From assembly GCF_016638705.1 (NCBI RefSeq), contig NZ_CP067341.1:2855501-2919500 (forward strand): DNA of 64,000 nt. The letters run 5' to 3'. Shown here one piece after another: positions 8,567 to 17,844 of the stretch. The DNA comes from Lysinibacillus agricola (GTDB lineage Bacteria > Bacillota > Bacilli > Bacillales_A > Planococcaceae). A model generated the notes under the pieces. It worked only from the letters and a program-made list of their open reading frames with translations. It did not search any database and was not told where the DNA came from. The position numbers and the translations under genes were made by a program. How positions within the stretch are numbered: position 1 is the stretch's first letter; every line of letters begins with the position of its first letter.

Positions 8567-9562
8567 TTACTTTGTCTCCTTTTTTGGTAAAAAGTCATTT
8601 GTAAATGCTTGTTCTGCGTTAAATTCGCCCTCTAAAACTTTGTTGCTTTCCATCCATTTCGCGTAGTTTTCCCAAACAGTAAGTTTTTGCTCGCCCCATT
8701 GAGGAGCGTCATCTTGATACTTATCTGCTAGCCACTCCTGACCTTTATGCACAAGGTCTTTATCTAAATCAGGTACCGCTTCTAGTAAAATATCAGCTGC
8801 CTCACTTGGGTGATTTATCGCATATTCATAGCCCTTTGCTGCAGCAGCGACAAATGCTTTGACTGTCTTAGGATCATCCTTAATCATTTTTTCGTTTGTA
8901 GCAAGTACAGGTGTGTAATAATCTAACAGATCACTATAATCTGTTAAATAAAGCATGTTCAGCTTTTCGCCACGAAGTTCTGCTTCAATACCTGTCACTG
9001 CATAATAAATCCACGCAAAATCAATATCTTTTTTCATCATTGTGAAGAAATCGATATCGCCTGCATTGACGATATCTAACTTATTAATATCCGCATTTTC
9101 TGTTTGCATAAGTGATTGTAGTACTGCTTGTTCAAGCGGTGCACCCCAGCCACCGTATGTTTTACCTTCAAAATCCTTAGGTGACGTAATGCCTTTTGAT
9201 GCAATGGATGCGAAGCCAGAAGTATTATGTTGAATAATCGCTGCGATCGATACTAAAGGTACATCTTGCACACGTGCCTGTGTAATCCCTTCCTGATAGC
9301 TTACACCAAACTGAGCCTTACCAGACGCCACAAGCTGATCTGCACCTGCTTCACCAGGTAATAAAATATCAACATCTAAGCCCTGTTCCTTAAAGTAGCC
9401 AAGTTTTTTCGCTACATATAAACCTGTGTGATTTGTGTTCGGTGTCCAGTCAAGAACTACCGAGACTTTTGTTAATTCCTTAGTATCCTTTTTATCCTCC
9501 TTTTCACTACAGCCCACTAATGTTAAAAGCGCAGCCAACAGGATCAATAACCATTTTTTCAT
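8567..9562 (-). CDS. thiY: ABC transporter substrate-binding lipoprotein (NMT1/THI5-like)
   Basis: A 331-residue lipoprotein with the signal MKKWLLILLAALLTLVGC; Cys18 is the lipidation site. The mature part is an NMT1/THI5-like binding domain starting VSVVLDWTPNTNHTGLYVAK, the hallmark of ThiY and yeast Thi5-related proteins that bind pyrimidine thiamine precursors. It is the first gene of the TPP-riboswitch operon and presumably the most translated. The leader of about 275 bases upstream holds riboswitch, terminator and promoter. Pyrimidine-precursor specificity is inferred from family and regulation. Confidence 0.9.
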   Translation of the reverse strand: MKKWLLILLAALLTLVGCSEKEDKKDTKELTKVSVVLDWTPNTNHTGLYVAKKLGYFKEQGLDVDILLPGEAGADQLVASGKAQFGVSYQEGITQARVQDVPLVSIAAIIQHNTSGFASIASKGITSPKDFEGKTYGGWGAPLEQAVLQSLMQTENADINKLDIVNAGDIDFFTMMKKDIDFAWIYYAVTGIEAELRGEKLNMLYLTDYSDLLDYYTPVLATNEKMIKDDPKTVKAFVAAAAKGYEYAINHPSEAADILLEAVPDLDKDLVHKGQEWLADKYQDDAPQWGEQKLTVWENYAKWMESNKVLEGEFNAEQAFTNDFLPKKETK

Positions 9563-9680
9563 GCTGAATCCTCCCAGTAAGTAATTTGAAAGTGTTCATG
9601 AATGAATGTGTAACCAGAAGAAAGCGTATTCACGGTATGTCTGCACCTAAGCTTTGTGCATACAACAATTCTTGTAACAT

Positions 9681-9714
9681 AAAAAACGCCTAGGAATTCC
9701 TCCCAGACGTTTTA
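9681..9714 (-). terminator. Riboswitch-controlled terminator upstream of thiY
   Basis: On the minus strand AAAACGTCT pairs with AGGCGTTTT, with an inner AGG/CCT helix and a T run. It lies about 35 bases after the TPP aptamer and about 120 before thiY, as expected for attenuation by thiamine pyrophosphate. Confidence 0.8.
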
Positions 9715-9749
9715 CAATCAGTATCAAAAATTTTCTTTTTTTGAATAGA

Positions 9750-9840
9750 TGTTCCCTACGCTGGTACGAGCCAAATCAGGTTCAAAGGGTCAGCGTCTAT
9801 CGGACACAATCTCAGCTGGCAACTACCAGCCCCCCTACAT
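9750..9840 (-). promoter_or_regulatory. TPP (thiamine pyrophosphate) riboswitch
   Basis: Read on the minus strand, the aptamer starts GTAGGGGGGCTGGTAG, followed by the conserved CTGAGA and then ACCCTTTGAACCTGAT, which are the THI-box core elements. The downstream terminator stem suggests transcriptional control: TPP binding should switch off the five-gene thiamine import operon. Confidence 0.95.
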
Positions 9841-9866
9841 TCTTTCCATATGAACTTTTCGTGATT

Positions 9867-9896
9867 ATTATACCCATATCTATCTGTAAATGACAA
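9867..9896 (-). promoter_or_regulatory. Sigma-A promoter of the thiamine operon
   Basis: On the minus strand TTGTCA (9896-9891), an 18-base spacer and TATAAT (9872-9867). The inferred start is about 20 bases before the TPP aptamer. Confidence 0.7.
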
Positions 9897-10042
9897 GGGT
9901 CTCTTTCATGTTAAAGCATTATATTGTCATGTCATTTCAGAAAGCAATGTCAGACATAGCCCTTATCCCAAAATAAACTTTATAATTAAGTGTATACATT
10001 TGTGATCACTCATTCGTTGTATAAGAGTAAGGAGGATCAGCA

Positions 10043-10549
10043 ATGAAAAAAGAAAATGAACTAACCTCCTATCTAATCCATTTAGGAGAGGAAGTGTTCA
10101 ATCTATTACTAGCGAAAGGAGCCAAAAAAGAGGATGCGGAAGATATAATTCAAACCACCTATTATAAAATTTATACGTTGTTAGATAGCCTCACAGAAAG
10201 CAATATACGCCCATGGTTTTTTAGAGTTTCACTTAATCAATATATTGACTTGAAAAGGAAAAAGGAGCAGAAAAACATTTACATCACTGAGGAAATATAT
10301 TCAAAGCTCCAACACACCGATTATCATTTTGAGACATTGCTAAATAAGGATGAAATTTTCTATTTGTTAAAAGACATTAAAAAAGAATATAAAGAAATAT
10401 TCTTTTTAAAGTATTACTATGATTTTTCATATGAAGAAATTGCTACTTTGTTGGATATTCAAGTAGATAGCGTCAAGCAAAAATTATATCGTGCACGTAA
10501 ATTTATTCACTCAAAAATAGGAGGTAAACATGAATGGAAACTTCGTTAA
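10043..10549 (+). CDS. ECF-type RNA polymerase sigma factor
   Basis: A 168-residue sigma-70-family factor with only regions 2 and 4. Region 2 is DAEDIIQTTYYKIYTLLDSL...RPWFFRVSLNQYIDLKRKK, and the region 4 helix-turn-helix is FSYEEIATLLDIQVDSVKQK LYRARKFI. The size and layout are those of the SigM/SigV/SigW class. The ATG at 10043 follows AAGGAGGATC. The next gene overlaps by 16 bases and encodes a membrane protein of the kind that holds such sigmas inactive, so this is a sigma/anti-sigma operon, probably autoregulated and responding to envelope stress. I could not identify a convincing ECF-type promoter upstream. Confidence 0.88.
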   Translation: MKKENELTSYLIHLGEEVFNLLLAKGAKKEDAEDIIQTTYYKIYTLLDSLTESNIRPWFFRVSLNQYIDLKRKKEQKNIYITEEIYSKLQHTDYHFETLLNKDEIFYLLKDIKKEYKEIFFLKYYYDFSYEEIATLLDIQVDSVKQKLYRARKFIHSKIGGKHEWKLR

Positions 10550-11448
10550 ATAACGCTTTAAAAAAGGCTAAACGAAAACAACTACTAAAAATTATCATCA
10601 CTTCAATTATTGTAATATTAATTCTCTTACCCGTCTTTTATAAAACTGGTTCCTACTTTGCAACGGAAAGTTCTAAAAGACTTAAAGAACATCTTTTTTT
10701 ACATAATGACATTGCAGAACCTAATATTCAAGTCGACTCTCAAGTAACGGTAAGTAATTCATCAATGTTTGGTGGAAACATTATCACAAACCGTTCTAAG
10801 AATATTAACGGTTATGTAGTTCAATGGAGCACACTTACAAGTTCATTTGGATGGTTTCGAGGCAAAATTGACAAGAACGAGTTAACACCAGGATTTTATT
10901 GGTCTGATACAGAGTTCTATGAGTACGATAAACAGACAAAGACTAAATTTGCGACATTTTATCACCCATCCATAAAAAAATACCATGACGGTGTACAAAA
11001 CGAACTAGGTGAAATTTCGCAAATGGAGAATCACGTTGCAGAAGTTGCCGTATCTTTTAACAAACCTTATACATTAAAAGAAATACAAGGGAAGATTCCT
11101 AGCAATCTAAACATTGTATGGTTGTATATGGCATCACCAATTATGGATGAAAGTAAAGGACCTGCTGGTGTAGAGGTTTATGGATTTGATCCATCCGATT
11201 CACCGAGAGAGACCTACGAAGGCTTTATTGATTCACTTAAAGCATATGATGCAAATGAAAATAACGAAACAATCCAGGAGTTTTTAAATTCAAATAAAAA
11301 TAAACAGTTTGATGAAGTGGAAATTTTAGGGGTAATGCTCACTGGCAAAACAACTAATTTTAAAGCCTTAGAGAATCAAGATTTTATCCGTGGTGCTTCA
11401 GTAGGCGCAACTGCACAAATCGTTCCTTATATTAAACCTGAAAAATAG
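10534..11448 (+). CDS. Membrane anti-sigma / sigma regulator protein
   Basis: A 304-residue protein: a short cytoplasmic N terminus (METSLNNALKKAKRKQ), one membrane helix around residues 18-40 (LKIIITSIIVILILLPVFY) and a large extracytoplasmic domain. The order fits the 'sigma factor regulator' N- and C-terminal domains found next to ECF sigma genes. It should bind the sigma factor at the membrane and release it on a signal. The ATG at 10534 has GAGGT at 8 bases and overlaps the sigma gene. No zinc-binding HxxxCxxC motif of the ZAS type is present, so it is not a RsiW-type regulator. A strong terminator closes the operon. Confidence 0.8.
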   Translation: METSLNNALKKAKRKQLLKIIITSIIVILILLPVFYKTGSYFATESSKRLKEHLFLHNDIAEPNIQVDSQVTVSNSSMFGGNIITNRSKNINGYVVQWSTLTSSFGWFRGKIDKNELTPGFYWSDTEFYEYDKQTKTKFATFYHPSIKKYHDGVQNELGEISQMENHVAEVAVSFNKPYTLKEIQGKIPSNLNIVWLYMASPIMDESKGPAGVEVYGFDPSDSPRETYEGFIDSLKAYDANENNETIQEFLNSNKNKQFDEVEILGVMLTGKTTNFKALENQDFIRGASVGATAQIVPYIKPEK

Positions 11449-11471
11449 CGTAATGAGAAGTCAAAACCTTA

Positions 11472-11517
11472 AAAAGCGCGAGAAATCAATTTTAAAATGT
11501 TGATTTCTCGCGCTTTT
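11472..11517 (+). terminator. Terminator of the sigma/anti-sigma operon
   Basis: A very long stem, AAAAGCGCGAGAAATCAA pairing with TTGATTTCTCGCGCTTTT (18 perfect pairs). The flanking A and T runs make it bidirectional in principle. Confidence 0.88.
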
Positions 11518-11683
11518 CTGATGTAAAAATTTTTTTGATTTGAAAATATACTTACGTCCCAGCCACTTTCTTTTCTTTAACAACTAGAAGAATATCAATC
11601 GTTTTTTTCGTTGCAGTATACCCCACTGATTCTAATATCCTTTTCTACGTAGATTGAAAGCAACAAAATTAACAATGATACAT

Positions 11684-11716
11684 AAAAAAGCCCAGCTCTC
11701 AAAAAGAGCATGGGCT
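11684..11716 (-). terminator. Terminator of the parE-parC operon
   Basis: On the minus strand AGCCCATGCTCT TTTTG AGAGCTGGGCT is followed by a T run, 12 bases past the parC stop. Confidence 0.88.
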
Positions 11717-11728
11717 AGAAAATTATTT

Positions 11729-14161
11729 TTATTTTTCTTCTTTTTTGGCCGTTAATACATGTGAAATAGCACCGTCTGTCGCGATATCCACTTTAAAGGA
11801 GCCGTTTGAATGGCGATCTGCTCGAGTCAATGCTTGGACATCAATAATCTCTTGCACACCTTTTTCTGTTTCGATGATCAGCTGTTCGTCATTAGTAGCC
11901 TTGACTACATCCACGATACGATGTGGATTCGCTTTTAACTCTGTTAACACTTTTAAGCCGCGTTTCGCACGACTAGTTAACTCTACCTCGGCTACATTCA
12001 TTTTCTTCACAGCGCCACGCTGTGTCACAATCACAACATATTCAGTATCACTAGGCTGTAAGACATTGACACCGACTAAGGCTTCTCCTTCTTTCAGTGT
12101 AATCCCTTTGACGCCGCCTGTTTTTACGCCTGTTACTGGTAATTCCTCCATTGGGAAGCGGATTGCATAGGCTGTATCTGTCGTTAATAATAATTCGGCT
12201 TCGTCTGTCACGAAATCCGCAAATATCATTTCATCGCCTGACTTGACATTCATCGTTTTAATTGGCTTCGAATAACGTGTTACGGCATAATCTGCTAGAG
12301 ATGAGCGTTTAATTTGGCCATCTTTTGTAGCCGTTAAGATATACGTATTCGCCTGTTCGAATGTCTCAAAACCGTACACAGCAATAATAGATTCATCTTC
12401 TCCAGTCGGCACAATACTTGAAATATGCTGACCAAGATCCTTCCAACGAATATCTGGTAGCTCATGGACAGGCTGATAAATATAATTGCCTCGATTAGTG
12501 AATAGCAGTAGATGATGCTGCGTATTTAAGTTTGCTTCATACAATAAATAATCGGAATCCTTCATCGCAAAATCCTGACCATTCGAGGCTGCATGCGAAC
12601 GTGTAGATGTACGCTTAATATAGCCATCCTTTGTGACAGTCACTACGACTTCTTCACTTGGGACAAGGACATCTAATGTAATTTTGATTTCTTCAATTTC
12701 TTGTTCAATTTTCGAACGACGTGGTTCTGTAAAGCGCTTTTTAATGTCGAGCAATTCTTGTTTAATGACACGTACAAGTTTTGCTTCACTATTAAGAATA
12801 CCTTCAAGCTTGGCAATGAGTTTATTTAATTCGTCCTGTTCATTGCGAAGCTCCGTTATATCTGTATTTGTTAAACGGTATAATTGCAGGCTAACAATTG
12901 CCTCTGATTGCACTTCTGTAAAGTCAAACTTAACCTGTAAATTCGTTTTCGCATCTCGTTTATCATTTGAAGAACGAATCGTTGCAATAACTTCATCTAA
13001 AATGGACAGCGCCTTAATCAAGCCTTCAACAATATGCGAACGATCTTTAGCCTTTTGCAAATCATAGATGGAGCGGTTCGTCACAACTTCCTTTTGATGG
13101 GCAATATAAGAATCCAGTAATAACGGTAATGTCATCATTGTCGGACGACGATTATAGATCGCAATCATATTAAAATTATAAGCTACTTGTAAATCAGTTG
13201 TTTTGAACAAGTAATATAAAATACCTTGCCCAGGAACATCTTTTTTCAACTCAATAACAACACGTAAGCCTGTACGATCCGATTCATCACGAATTTCCGC
13301 AATTCCTTCAAGTCGTTTATCCACACGCTGCTCATCAATTTTCTTTACTAGATTTGCTTTATTAACATCATACGGCAATTCCGTAATAACGATTTGCTCT
13401 TTTCCACCTTTAATTGGCTCAATGACTGCTTGAGCACGGACAATGATTTTGCCTCGTCCTGTCTCATACGCTTTTTTAATGCCATCGACACCTTGAATAA
13501 TACCACCAGTTGGGAAATCAGGTCCTTTAATAACGGTCATTAATTCATCAACAGTGGTATTTGGGTTATCTAAGCGCATAAGAACACCGTCTAGCACCTC
13601 ATCTAGTGCGTGAGGAGGGATGTCTGTGGCATAACCAGCTGAAATACCTGTAGAGCCGTTTACTAGTAAATTTGGGAAACGAGCAGGTAAAACAGTTGGC
13701 TCCATATCCTGATCATCAAAGTTTGGCACAAATTCTACGGTTTCCTTACCAATATCTCGTAGCATCTCCGCTGCAATCGCAGAAAGTCTTGCCTCTGTAT
13801 AACGCATCGCTGCCGGTGGGTCACCATCAACAGAGCCATTATTACCATGCATTTCAATGAGCATATGGCGCGCCTTCCAATCCTGACTCATGCGGACCAT
13901 TGCTTCATATACCGAGCTATCACCATGCGGATGATAGTTACCAATTACATTACCGACTGTTTTTGCTGATTTACGAAATGGTTTTTCGTTCGTATTGCCC
14001 TCTGTAAACATCGCATATAAAATACGTCGTTGCACAGGCTTAAGACCGTCACGTGCATCAGGCAACGCGCGGTCTTGAATAATATATTTACTATAGCGAC
14101 CAAAGCGGTCACCCATTACTTCTTCTAAAGGTAAATCTTGAAACTTTTCCGTACTACTCAT
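11729..14161 (-). CDS. parC: DNA topoisomerase IV subunit A
   Basis: An 810-residue type IIA topoisomerase A subunit: winged-helix/tower breakage-reunion domain, then a C-terminal beta-pinwheel. The catalytic tyrosine is Tyr121 in [11 protein letters not shown]. The quinolone-resistance region reads [12 protein letters not shown]; Ser82 and Glu86 correspond to Ser80/Glu84 of Staphylococcus GrlA and are the sensitive-type residues. It unlinks replicated chromosomes together with ParE. It is called ParC rather than GyrA because it sits behind parE, near plsY, in the conserved Bacillus order. The start overlaps the parE stop by four bases (ATGA). Confidence 0.96.
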   Translation of the reverse strand: MSSTEKFQDLPLEEVMGDRFGRYSKYIIQDRALPDARDGLKPVQRRILYAMFTEGNTNEKPFRKSAKTVGNVIGNYHPHGDSSVYEAMVRMSQDWKARHMLIEMHGNNGSVDGDPPAAMRYTEARLSAIAAEMLRDIGKETVEFVPNFDDQDMEPTVLPARFPNLLVNGSTGISAGYATDIPPHALDEVLDGVLMRLDNPNTTVDELMTVIKGPDFPTGGIIQGVDGIKKAYETGRGKIIVRAQAVIEPIKGGKEQIVITELPYDVNKANLVKKIDEQRVDKRLEGIAEIRDESDRTGLRVVIELKKDVPGQGILYYLFKTTDLQVAYNFNMIAIYNRRPTMMTLPLLLDSYIAHQKEVVTNRSIYDLQKAKDRSHIVEGLIKALSILDEVIATIRSSNDKRDAKTNLQVKFDFTEVQSEAIVSLQLYRLTNTDITELRNEQDELNKLIAKLEGILNSEAKLVRVIKQELLDIKKRFTEPRRSKIEQEIEEIKITLDVLVPSEEVVVTVTKDGYIKRTSTRSHAASNGQDFAMKDSDYLLYEANLNTQHHLLLFTNRGNYIYQPVHELPDIRWKDLGQHISSIVPTGEDESIIAVYGFETFEQANTYILTATKDGQIKRSSLADYAVTRYSKPIKTMNVKSGDEMIFADFVTDEAELLLTTDTAYAIRFPMEELPVTGVKTGGVKGITLKEGEALVGVNVLQPSDTEYVVIVTQRGAVKKMNVAEVELTSRAKRGLKVLTELKANPHRIVDVVKATNDEQLIIETEKGVQEIIDVQALTRADRHSNGSFKVDIATDGAISHVLTAKKEEK

Positions 14162-16134
14162 GCTTGGTCCTCCTCTTGTTGGATGAATTCATTGTCTAAA
14201 ATATTCGAATCATCCTCCATACCGAAGTCTACATTAGCTTCGATCCATTTACGACGTGGTTCTACTTTATCGCCCATTAATGTTGTCACACGTCTTTCAG
14301 CACGTGCACCATCCTCGATTGTTACACGAATTAATGTACGCGTTTCAGGGTTCATTGTCGTATCCCACAGCTGGTCAGCATTCATCTCACCAAGCCCTTT
14401 ATAGCGCTGTAATATGTAACCCTTTCCAACTTTTTTAATCGCCTGTTGTAAATCGTTTTCGGTCCAAGCATATTCAAGCACTTCTTTTTTACCAGTACCC
14501 TTTGATACTTTATAAAGAGGTGGTAATGCGATAAATACCTTTCCAGCTTCAATTAATGGTCGCATATAACGATAGAAGAACGTTAGTAGCAGCACTTGAA
14601 TATGCGCTCCATCTGTATCGGCATCGGTCATAATAACGACTTTATCATAGGCTGAATCCTCTACAGAGAAATCTGTTCCAACGCCAGCACCAATGGCATG
14701 GATAATCGTTGAAATCTCCTCGTTTTTCATAATATCCTGAAGCTTTGCTTTTTCCGTATTAATAACTTTACCGCGCAATGGTAAAATCGCTTGGAACGTA
14801 CGATCTCGCCCTTGTTTTGCAGAGCCTCCTGCAGAGTCACCTTCGACTAAATACAGCTCGTTTTTCGCCGCATTTCGAGATTGTGCAGGTGTTAATTTTC
14901 CAGAAAGAATCGTACTGCTTTTTTTGCTTTTCTTGCCGTTTCGTGCATCTTCACGCGCTTTACGAGCCGCTTCACGTACTTGCTGCGCACGAATAGCTTT
15001 TCGCACAAGAGACGCAGATAATTCAGCGTTTTCCTCAAGCACATATAAAATTTGCTCTGAAACGACACTATCTACTGCTGAACGTGCCTCACTCGTCCCT
15101 AGCTTACCCTTCGTTTGACCCTCGAATTGTAGTAAATGCTCTGGTATACGAACAGAAACAATCGCCGCTAAGCCCTCTCGAATATCTGTCCCTTCAAGAT
15201 TTTTATCTTTTTCTTTTAACAGACCAATTTTTCGAGCATATTCATTGAAAACACGTGTTAACGCTGCTTTGGCGCCTGTTTCATGTGTCCCGCCATCTCG
15301 CGTACGAACATTGTTAACGAATGATAGGATTGTTTCTGAATAGCCGTCGTTGTACTGGAAGGCGAACTCTACTTCAATATCGTCTTGAATGCCTTCTACA
15401 TATTTTACAGGATGGAGTACATCTTTCTCCTCATTCAAATACGCAACGAAAGCTTCAATGCCGTTCTCATAAAAGAAAACATCACTTTTGCCTTCCTCGC
15501 GTTCATCAATTAACTCAATTTTTAAGCCTTTTAATAAAAATGCTGACTCACGTAAACGTTCTGCAAGCGTATCATAATTGTATTTTGTCACAGAGAAAAT
15601 TGTGTCATCTGGTAGGAAATGGACAAGTGTTCCTGTCTGCTTTGTTTGTCCAATTTCTTCAAGCGTGGTCACAGGATGGCCACCGTTTTCAAAACGTTGG
15701 CGATACTTTTTACCGTCGCGGTGAATCGTTACTTCTAAAAAAGACGATAACGCATTAACAACTGAAGAACCTACACCATGTAAGCCACCGCTCGTTTTAT
15801 AGCCGCCTTGTCCGAATTTACCACCTGCATGTAGGACGGTAAAGATAATTTCAGGAGTTGGTTTACCCATCTTATGCATACCTGTTGGCATTCCACGGCC
15901 GAAGTCTCGAACGCTGATACTTTGATCTTTATGAATATGGACAATGATATGAGAACCAAAGCCAGCCAGTGCTTCATCTACCGCATTATCTACGATTTCA
16001 TATACTAGGTGATGAAGTCCACGGCCATCTGTAGAACCGATATACATGCCGGGTCGTTTTCGTACCGCTTCTAATCCTTCTAATACTTGAATGGCGTCAT
16101 CATTATAGACGCTTGGTGACTGTTTATTCGCCAA
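14158..16134 (-). CDS. parE: DNA topoisomerase IV subunit B
   Basis: A 658-residue GHKL-type ATPase subunit. The N terminus has [17 protein letters not shown], the ATP-binding Asp is in [13 protein letters not shown], and the glycine loop is [13 protein letters not shown]; the TOPRIM part has [19 protein letters not shown] and the metal-binding [13 protein letters not shown] chose a TTG start at 16134 because GGAGGG lies 8 bases upstream; no ATG is nearby. It lacks the insert and length of proteobacterial GyrB. It forms the A2B2 enzyme with ParC, encoded four bases overlapping. Confidence 0.96.
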   Translation of the reverse strand: MANKQSPSVYNDDAIQVLEGLEAVRKRPGMYIGSTDGRGLHHLVYEIVDNAVDEALAGFGSHIIVHIHKDQSISVRDFGRGMPTGMHKMGKPTPEIIFTVLHAGGKFGQGGYKTSGGLHGVGSSVVNALSSFLEVTIHRDGKKYRQRFENGGHPVTTLEEIGQTKQTGTLVHFLPDDTIFSVTKYNYDTLAERLRESAFLLKGLKIELIDEREEGKSDVFFYENGIEAFVAYLNEEKDVLHPVKYVEGIQDDIEVEFAFQYNDGYSETILSFVNNVRTRDGGTHETGAKAALTRVFNEYARKIGLLKEKDKNLEGTDIREGLAAIVSVRIPEHLLQFEGQTKGKLGTSEARSAVDSVVSEQILYVLEENAELSASLVRKAIRAQQVREAARKAREDARNGKKSKKSSTILSGKLTPAQSRNAAKNELYLVEGDSAGGSAKQGRDRTFQAILPLRGKVINTEKAKLQDIMKNEEISTIIHAIGAGVGTDFSVEDSAYDKVVIMTDADTDGAHIQVLLLTFFYRYMRPLIEAGKVFIALPPLYKVSKGTGKKEVLEYAWTENDLQQAIKKVGKGYILQRYKGLGEMNADQLWDTTMNPETRTLIRVTIEDGARAERRVTTLMGDKVEPRRKWIEANVDFGMEDDSNILDNEFIQQEEDQA

Positions 16135-16718
16135 AAAAATTCCCTCCAAAAAACAAACGCATGTTCTATTTATGTTCTCTTCCTAATAATAATAGCATTT
16201 CCTGTCAATAGCTAGTGACAGGCCCAATAAATTTTTAAAATTTCCTCACAGCTTTGTCGTTTTGAGCTTTTTACCGGAAGAGAAAGTTGCAATAGTTGCT
16301 TAATTATGTATCAACTACTATCCTATTCCCTTAAACGCAGTACAGTAAACATTAGTTGCAAAAATTAAACAACATATGGCTAACTTCTGATCATATCTCT
16401 TATCGCTGAGGCTTTAATCTTTCCATACAGAAGCATTTGAATATCCACTGAAAAATATACAGGTACATTAATAAATATAAGAAAATGGATTTCTTCTGTT
16501 GTTATTCTAGAAATTAAAGATAGACTTCTATTCTACCAAAGGAATGAGTGATTGACAAAATTGCCATTTTACCTATATTTTTAAAAAGGGCTTTCAAGCT
16601 GATTGTATGACTCGTGTCAAATAGCCTAAGCTAAATTCAATATACATCTAAAAACCCTTGAAAAATAGCTATCTTTTGTATTGAATTCAAGATACACAAG
16701 GAAATCTCCTTCATGACA
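16135..16718. other. Divergent intergenic region between parE and plsY
   Basis: About 580 bases of AT-rich DNA without a supported gene. A TTGACA on the minus strand near 16205 could serve parE but has no well-spaced -10. An inverted TTGAATTCAA lies near 16681. The same divergent arrangement with a long gap is common in Bacillaceae. Confidence 0.5.
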
Positions 16719-16747
16719 TTGTAGATTGTAGAGAAAAAGTGTAAAAT
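16719..16747 (+). promoter_or_regulatory. Candidate promoter of plsY
   Basis: TTGTAG (16719-16724), a 17-base spacer, then TAAAAT (16742-16747), about 55 bases before the plsY start. Confidence 0.5.
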
Positions 16748-16801
16748 ATTTGATACATATTATTAGTACCAAGTGATGGTATATGGGAAAGGAGTCCAGC
16801 T

Positions 16802-17407
16802 ATGCTAAATGGACTTATTATTATTTTATGTGCGTATTTAATCGGCTCTATACCTTCTGGATTATGGATAGGCAAAATTTTTTATAAAACAGATATACGT
16901 GAACATGGGAGCGGTAATTTAGGTGCGACGAATACATTCCGTATTTTAGGAAAAAAAGCAGGAATAGTAGTAACGATTATGGATGTTTTAAAAGGTACAG
17001 CAGCCGTATTACTCGCAGCTCTTCCTGTCTTCTCTGAAGTATCCATTCACTCATTAATTCTTGGTCTTGTAGCGGTGATTGGTCATATGTTCCCTATCTT
17101 TGCAGGTTTCCGTGGAGGTAAAGCTGTGGCAACATCAGCAGGAGTGCTGTTAGGATATTCATGGCCTCTATTTGTCTTATTATTTATTGCTTTTATTATA
17201 ACATTAAAAATAACGAAAATGGTCAGCTTAACTTCCATGATTGCCGCTTTAGTAGCACTTATTTATTCAATCGTTTATTATTTTGTTACAGGTGATTTTG
17301 CGTTAAGTATTTTAGTAGCATGTTTATTTACTTTTATCATTTATCGTCACCGAGCGAATATTGTCCGCATTAAAAATGGTACCGAACCAAAGGTGAAATG
17401 GCTGTAA
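16802..17407 (+). CDS. plsY: Acyl-phosphate:glycerol-3-phosphate acyltransferase
   Basis: A 201-residue membrane enzyme that transfers an acyl chain from acyl-phosphate to glycerol-3-phosphate, the first step of phospholipid synthesis. The three family motifs are visible: [12 protein letters not shown], the glycine-rich [12 protein letters not shown], and [18 protein letters not shown]. Length and about five helices fit PlsY (YneS). AAAGGAGTCC precedes the ATG. Its position, divergent from parE and followed by a HesB-like gene, matches B. subtilis yneS-yneR. Confidence 0.95.
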   Translation: MLNGLIIILCAYLIGSIPSGLWIGKIFYKTDIREHGSGNLGATNTFRILGKKAGIVVTIMDVLKGTAAVLLAALPVFSEVSIHSLILGLVAVIGHMFPIFAGFRGGKAVATSAGVLLGYSWPLFVLLFIAFIITLKITKMVSLTSMIAALVALIYSIVYYFVTGDFALSILVACLFTFIIYRHRANIVRIKNGTEPKVKWL

Positions 17408-17426
17408 CGAAGAGAGGAGTATTCTA

Positions 17427-17717
17427 ATGAATATCGCACTAACAGATGAAGCTCTGCAATGGTTTAAAAATGAAATGGAAGTAGGATCCGGAGATACTAT
17501 TCGTTTTTATGCAAGATATGGTGGTTCCAGTCCTTTTCACGAAGGCTTTTCTCTTGGTATGACACGTGAAGAACCAATCGAAATTGGTGTGAAGACAGTG
17601 ATTGACGATGTTACCTACTATATTGATGAAAAAGATATATGGTTTTTCAATGATCACAATTTATATGTAGATGTGGATGCTACAAATGACGAATTAAAAT
17701 ATGAGTATAAAAAATAA
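17427..17717 (+). CDS. HesB/YneR-like protein
   Basis: A 96-residue protein of the HesB/IscA-like fold, YneR branch. It starts MNIALTDEALQWFKNEMEVG and contains the typical YGGSSPFHEGFSLG and YIDEKDIWFF. The three cysteines that hold iron-sulfur clusters in true IscA proteins are absent; indeed there is no cysteine at all. A scaffold role is therefore unlikely and the function is unknown. It follows plsY by 19 bases with AGAGAGGAG upstream, so it is probably cotranscribed; the terminator comes directly after the stop. Confidence 0.88.
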   Translation: MNIALTDEALQWFKNEMEVGSGDTIRFYARYGGSSPFHEGFSLGMTREEPIEIGVKTVIDDVTYYIDEKDIWFFNDHNLYVDVDATNDELKYEYKK

Positions 17718-17763
17718 AGCAGTGTTTCCTTTCGTTTATGCGAAGGGAACACTGCTTTTTTAT
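17716..17763 (+). terminator. Terminator after the HesB-like gene
   Basis: The stem AAGCAGTGTTTCCTTTCG/CGAAGGGAACACTGCTT, with one wobble, begins at the stop codon and ends in a T run. Confidence 0.88.
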
Positions 17764-17784
17764 TTGAATGCAATTCCAACCTTG

Positions 17785-17814
17785 GTTTATCTTCTCTCAA
17801 AGTTGTACATTCTA
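17785..17814 (+). promoter_or_regulatory. Candidate forespore (sigma-G type) promoter of the ger operon
   Basis: GTTTA (17785-17789) and CATTCTA (17808-17814) with an 18-base spacer fit the sigma-G consensus (GHATR / CATWHTA) with one mismatch in the -35. Forespore expression is the known pattern for germinant receptors. Confidence 0.45.
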
Positions 17815-17844
17815 TAGTTATGTACATCTTGAGGAGGAAAGAAA

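Noticed and set aside
11521..11683. Minus-strand 30-codon frame ending TKKTIDILLVVKEKKVAGT
   Set aside because: Somewhat protein-like but too short, preceded by a stop and without start; cannot be distinguished from chance.
11745..15977. Plus-strand frames of 60-145 codons opposite parC and parE
   Set aside because: Shadows of strongly conserved minus-strand topoisomerase genes, with no start signals.
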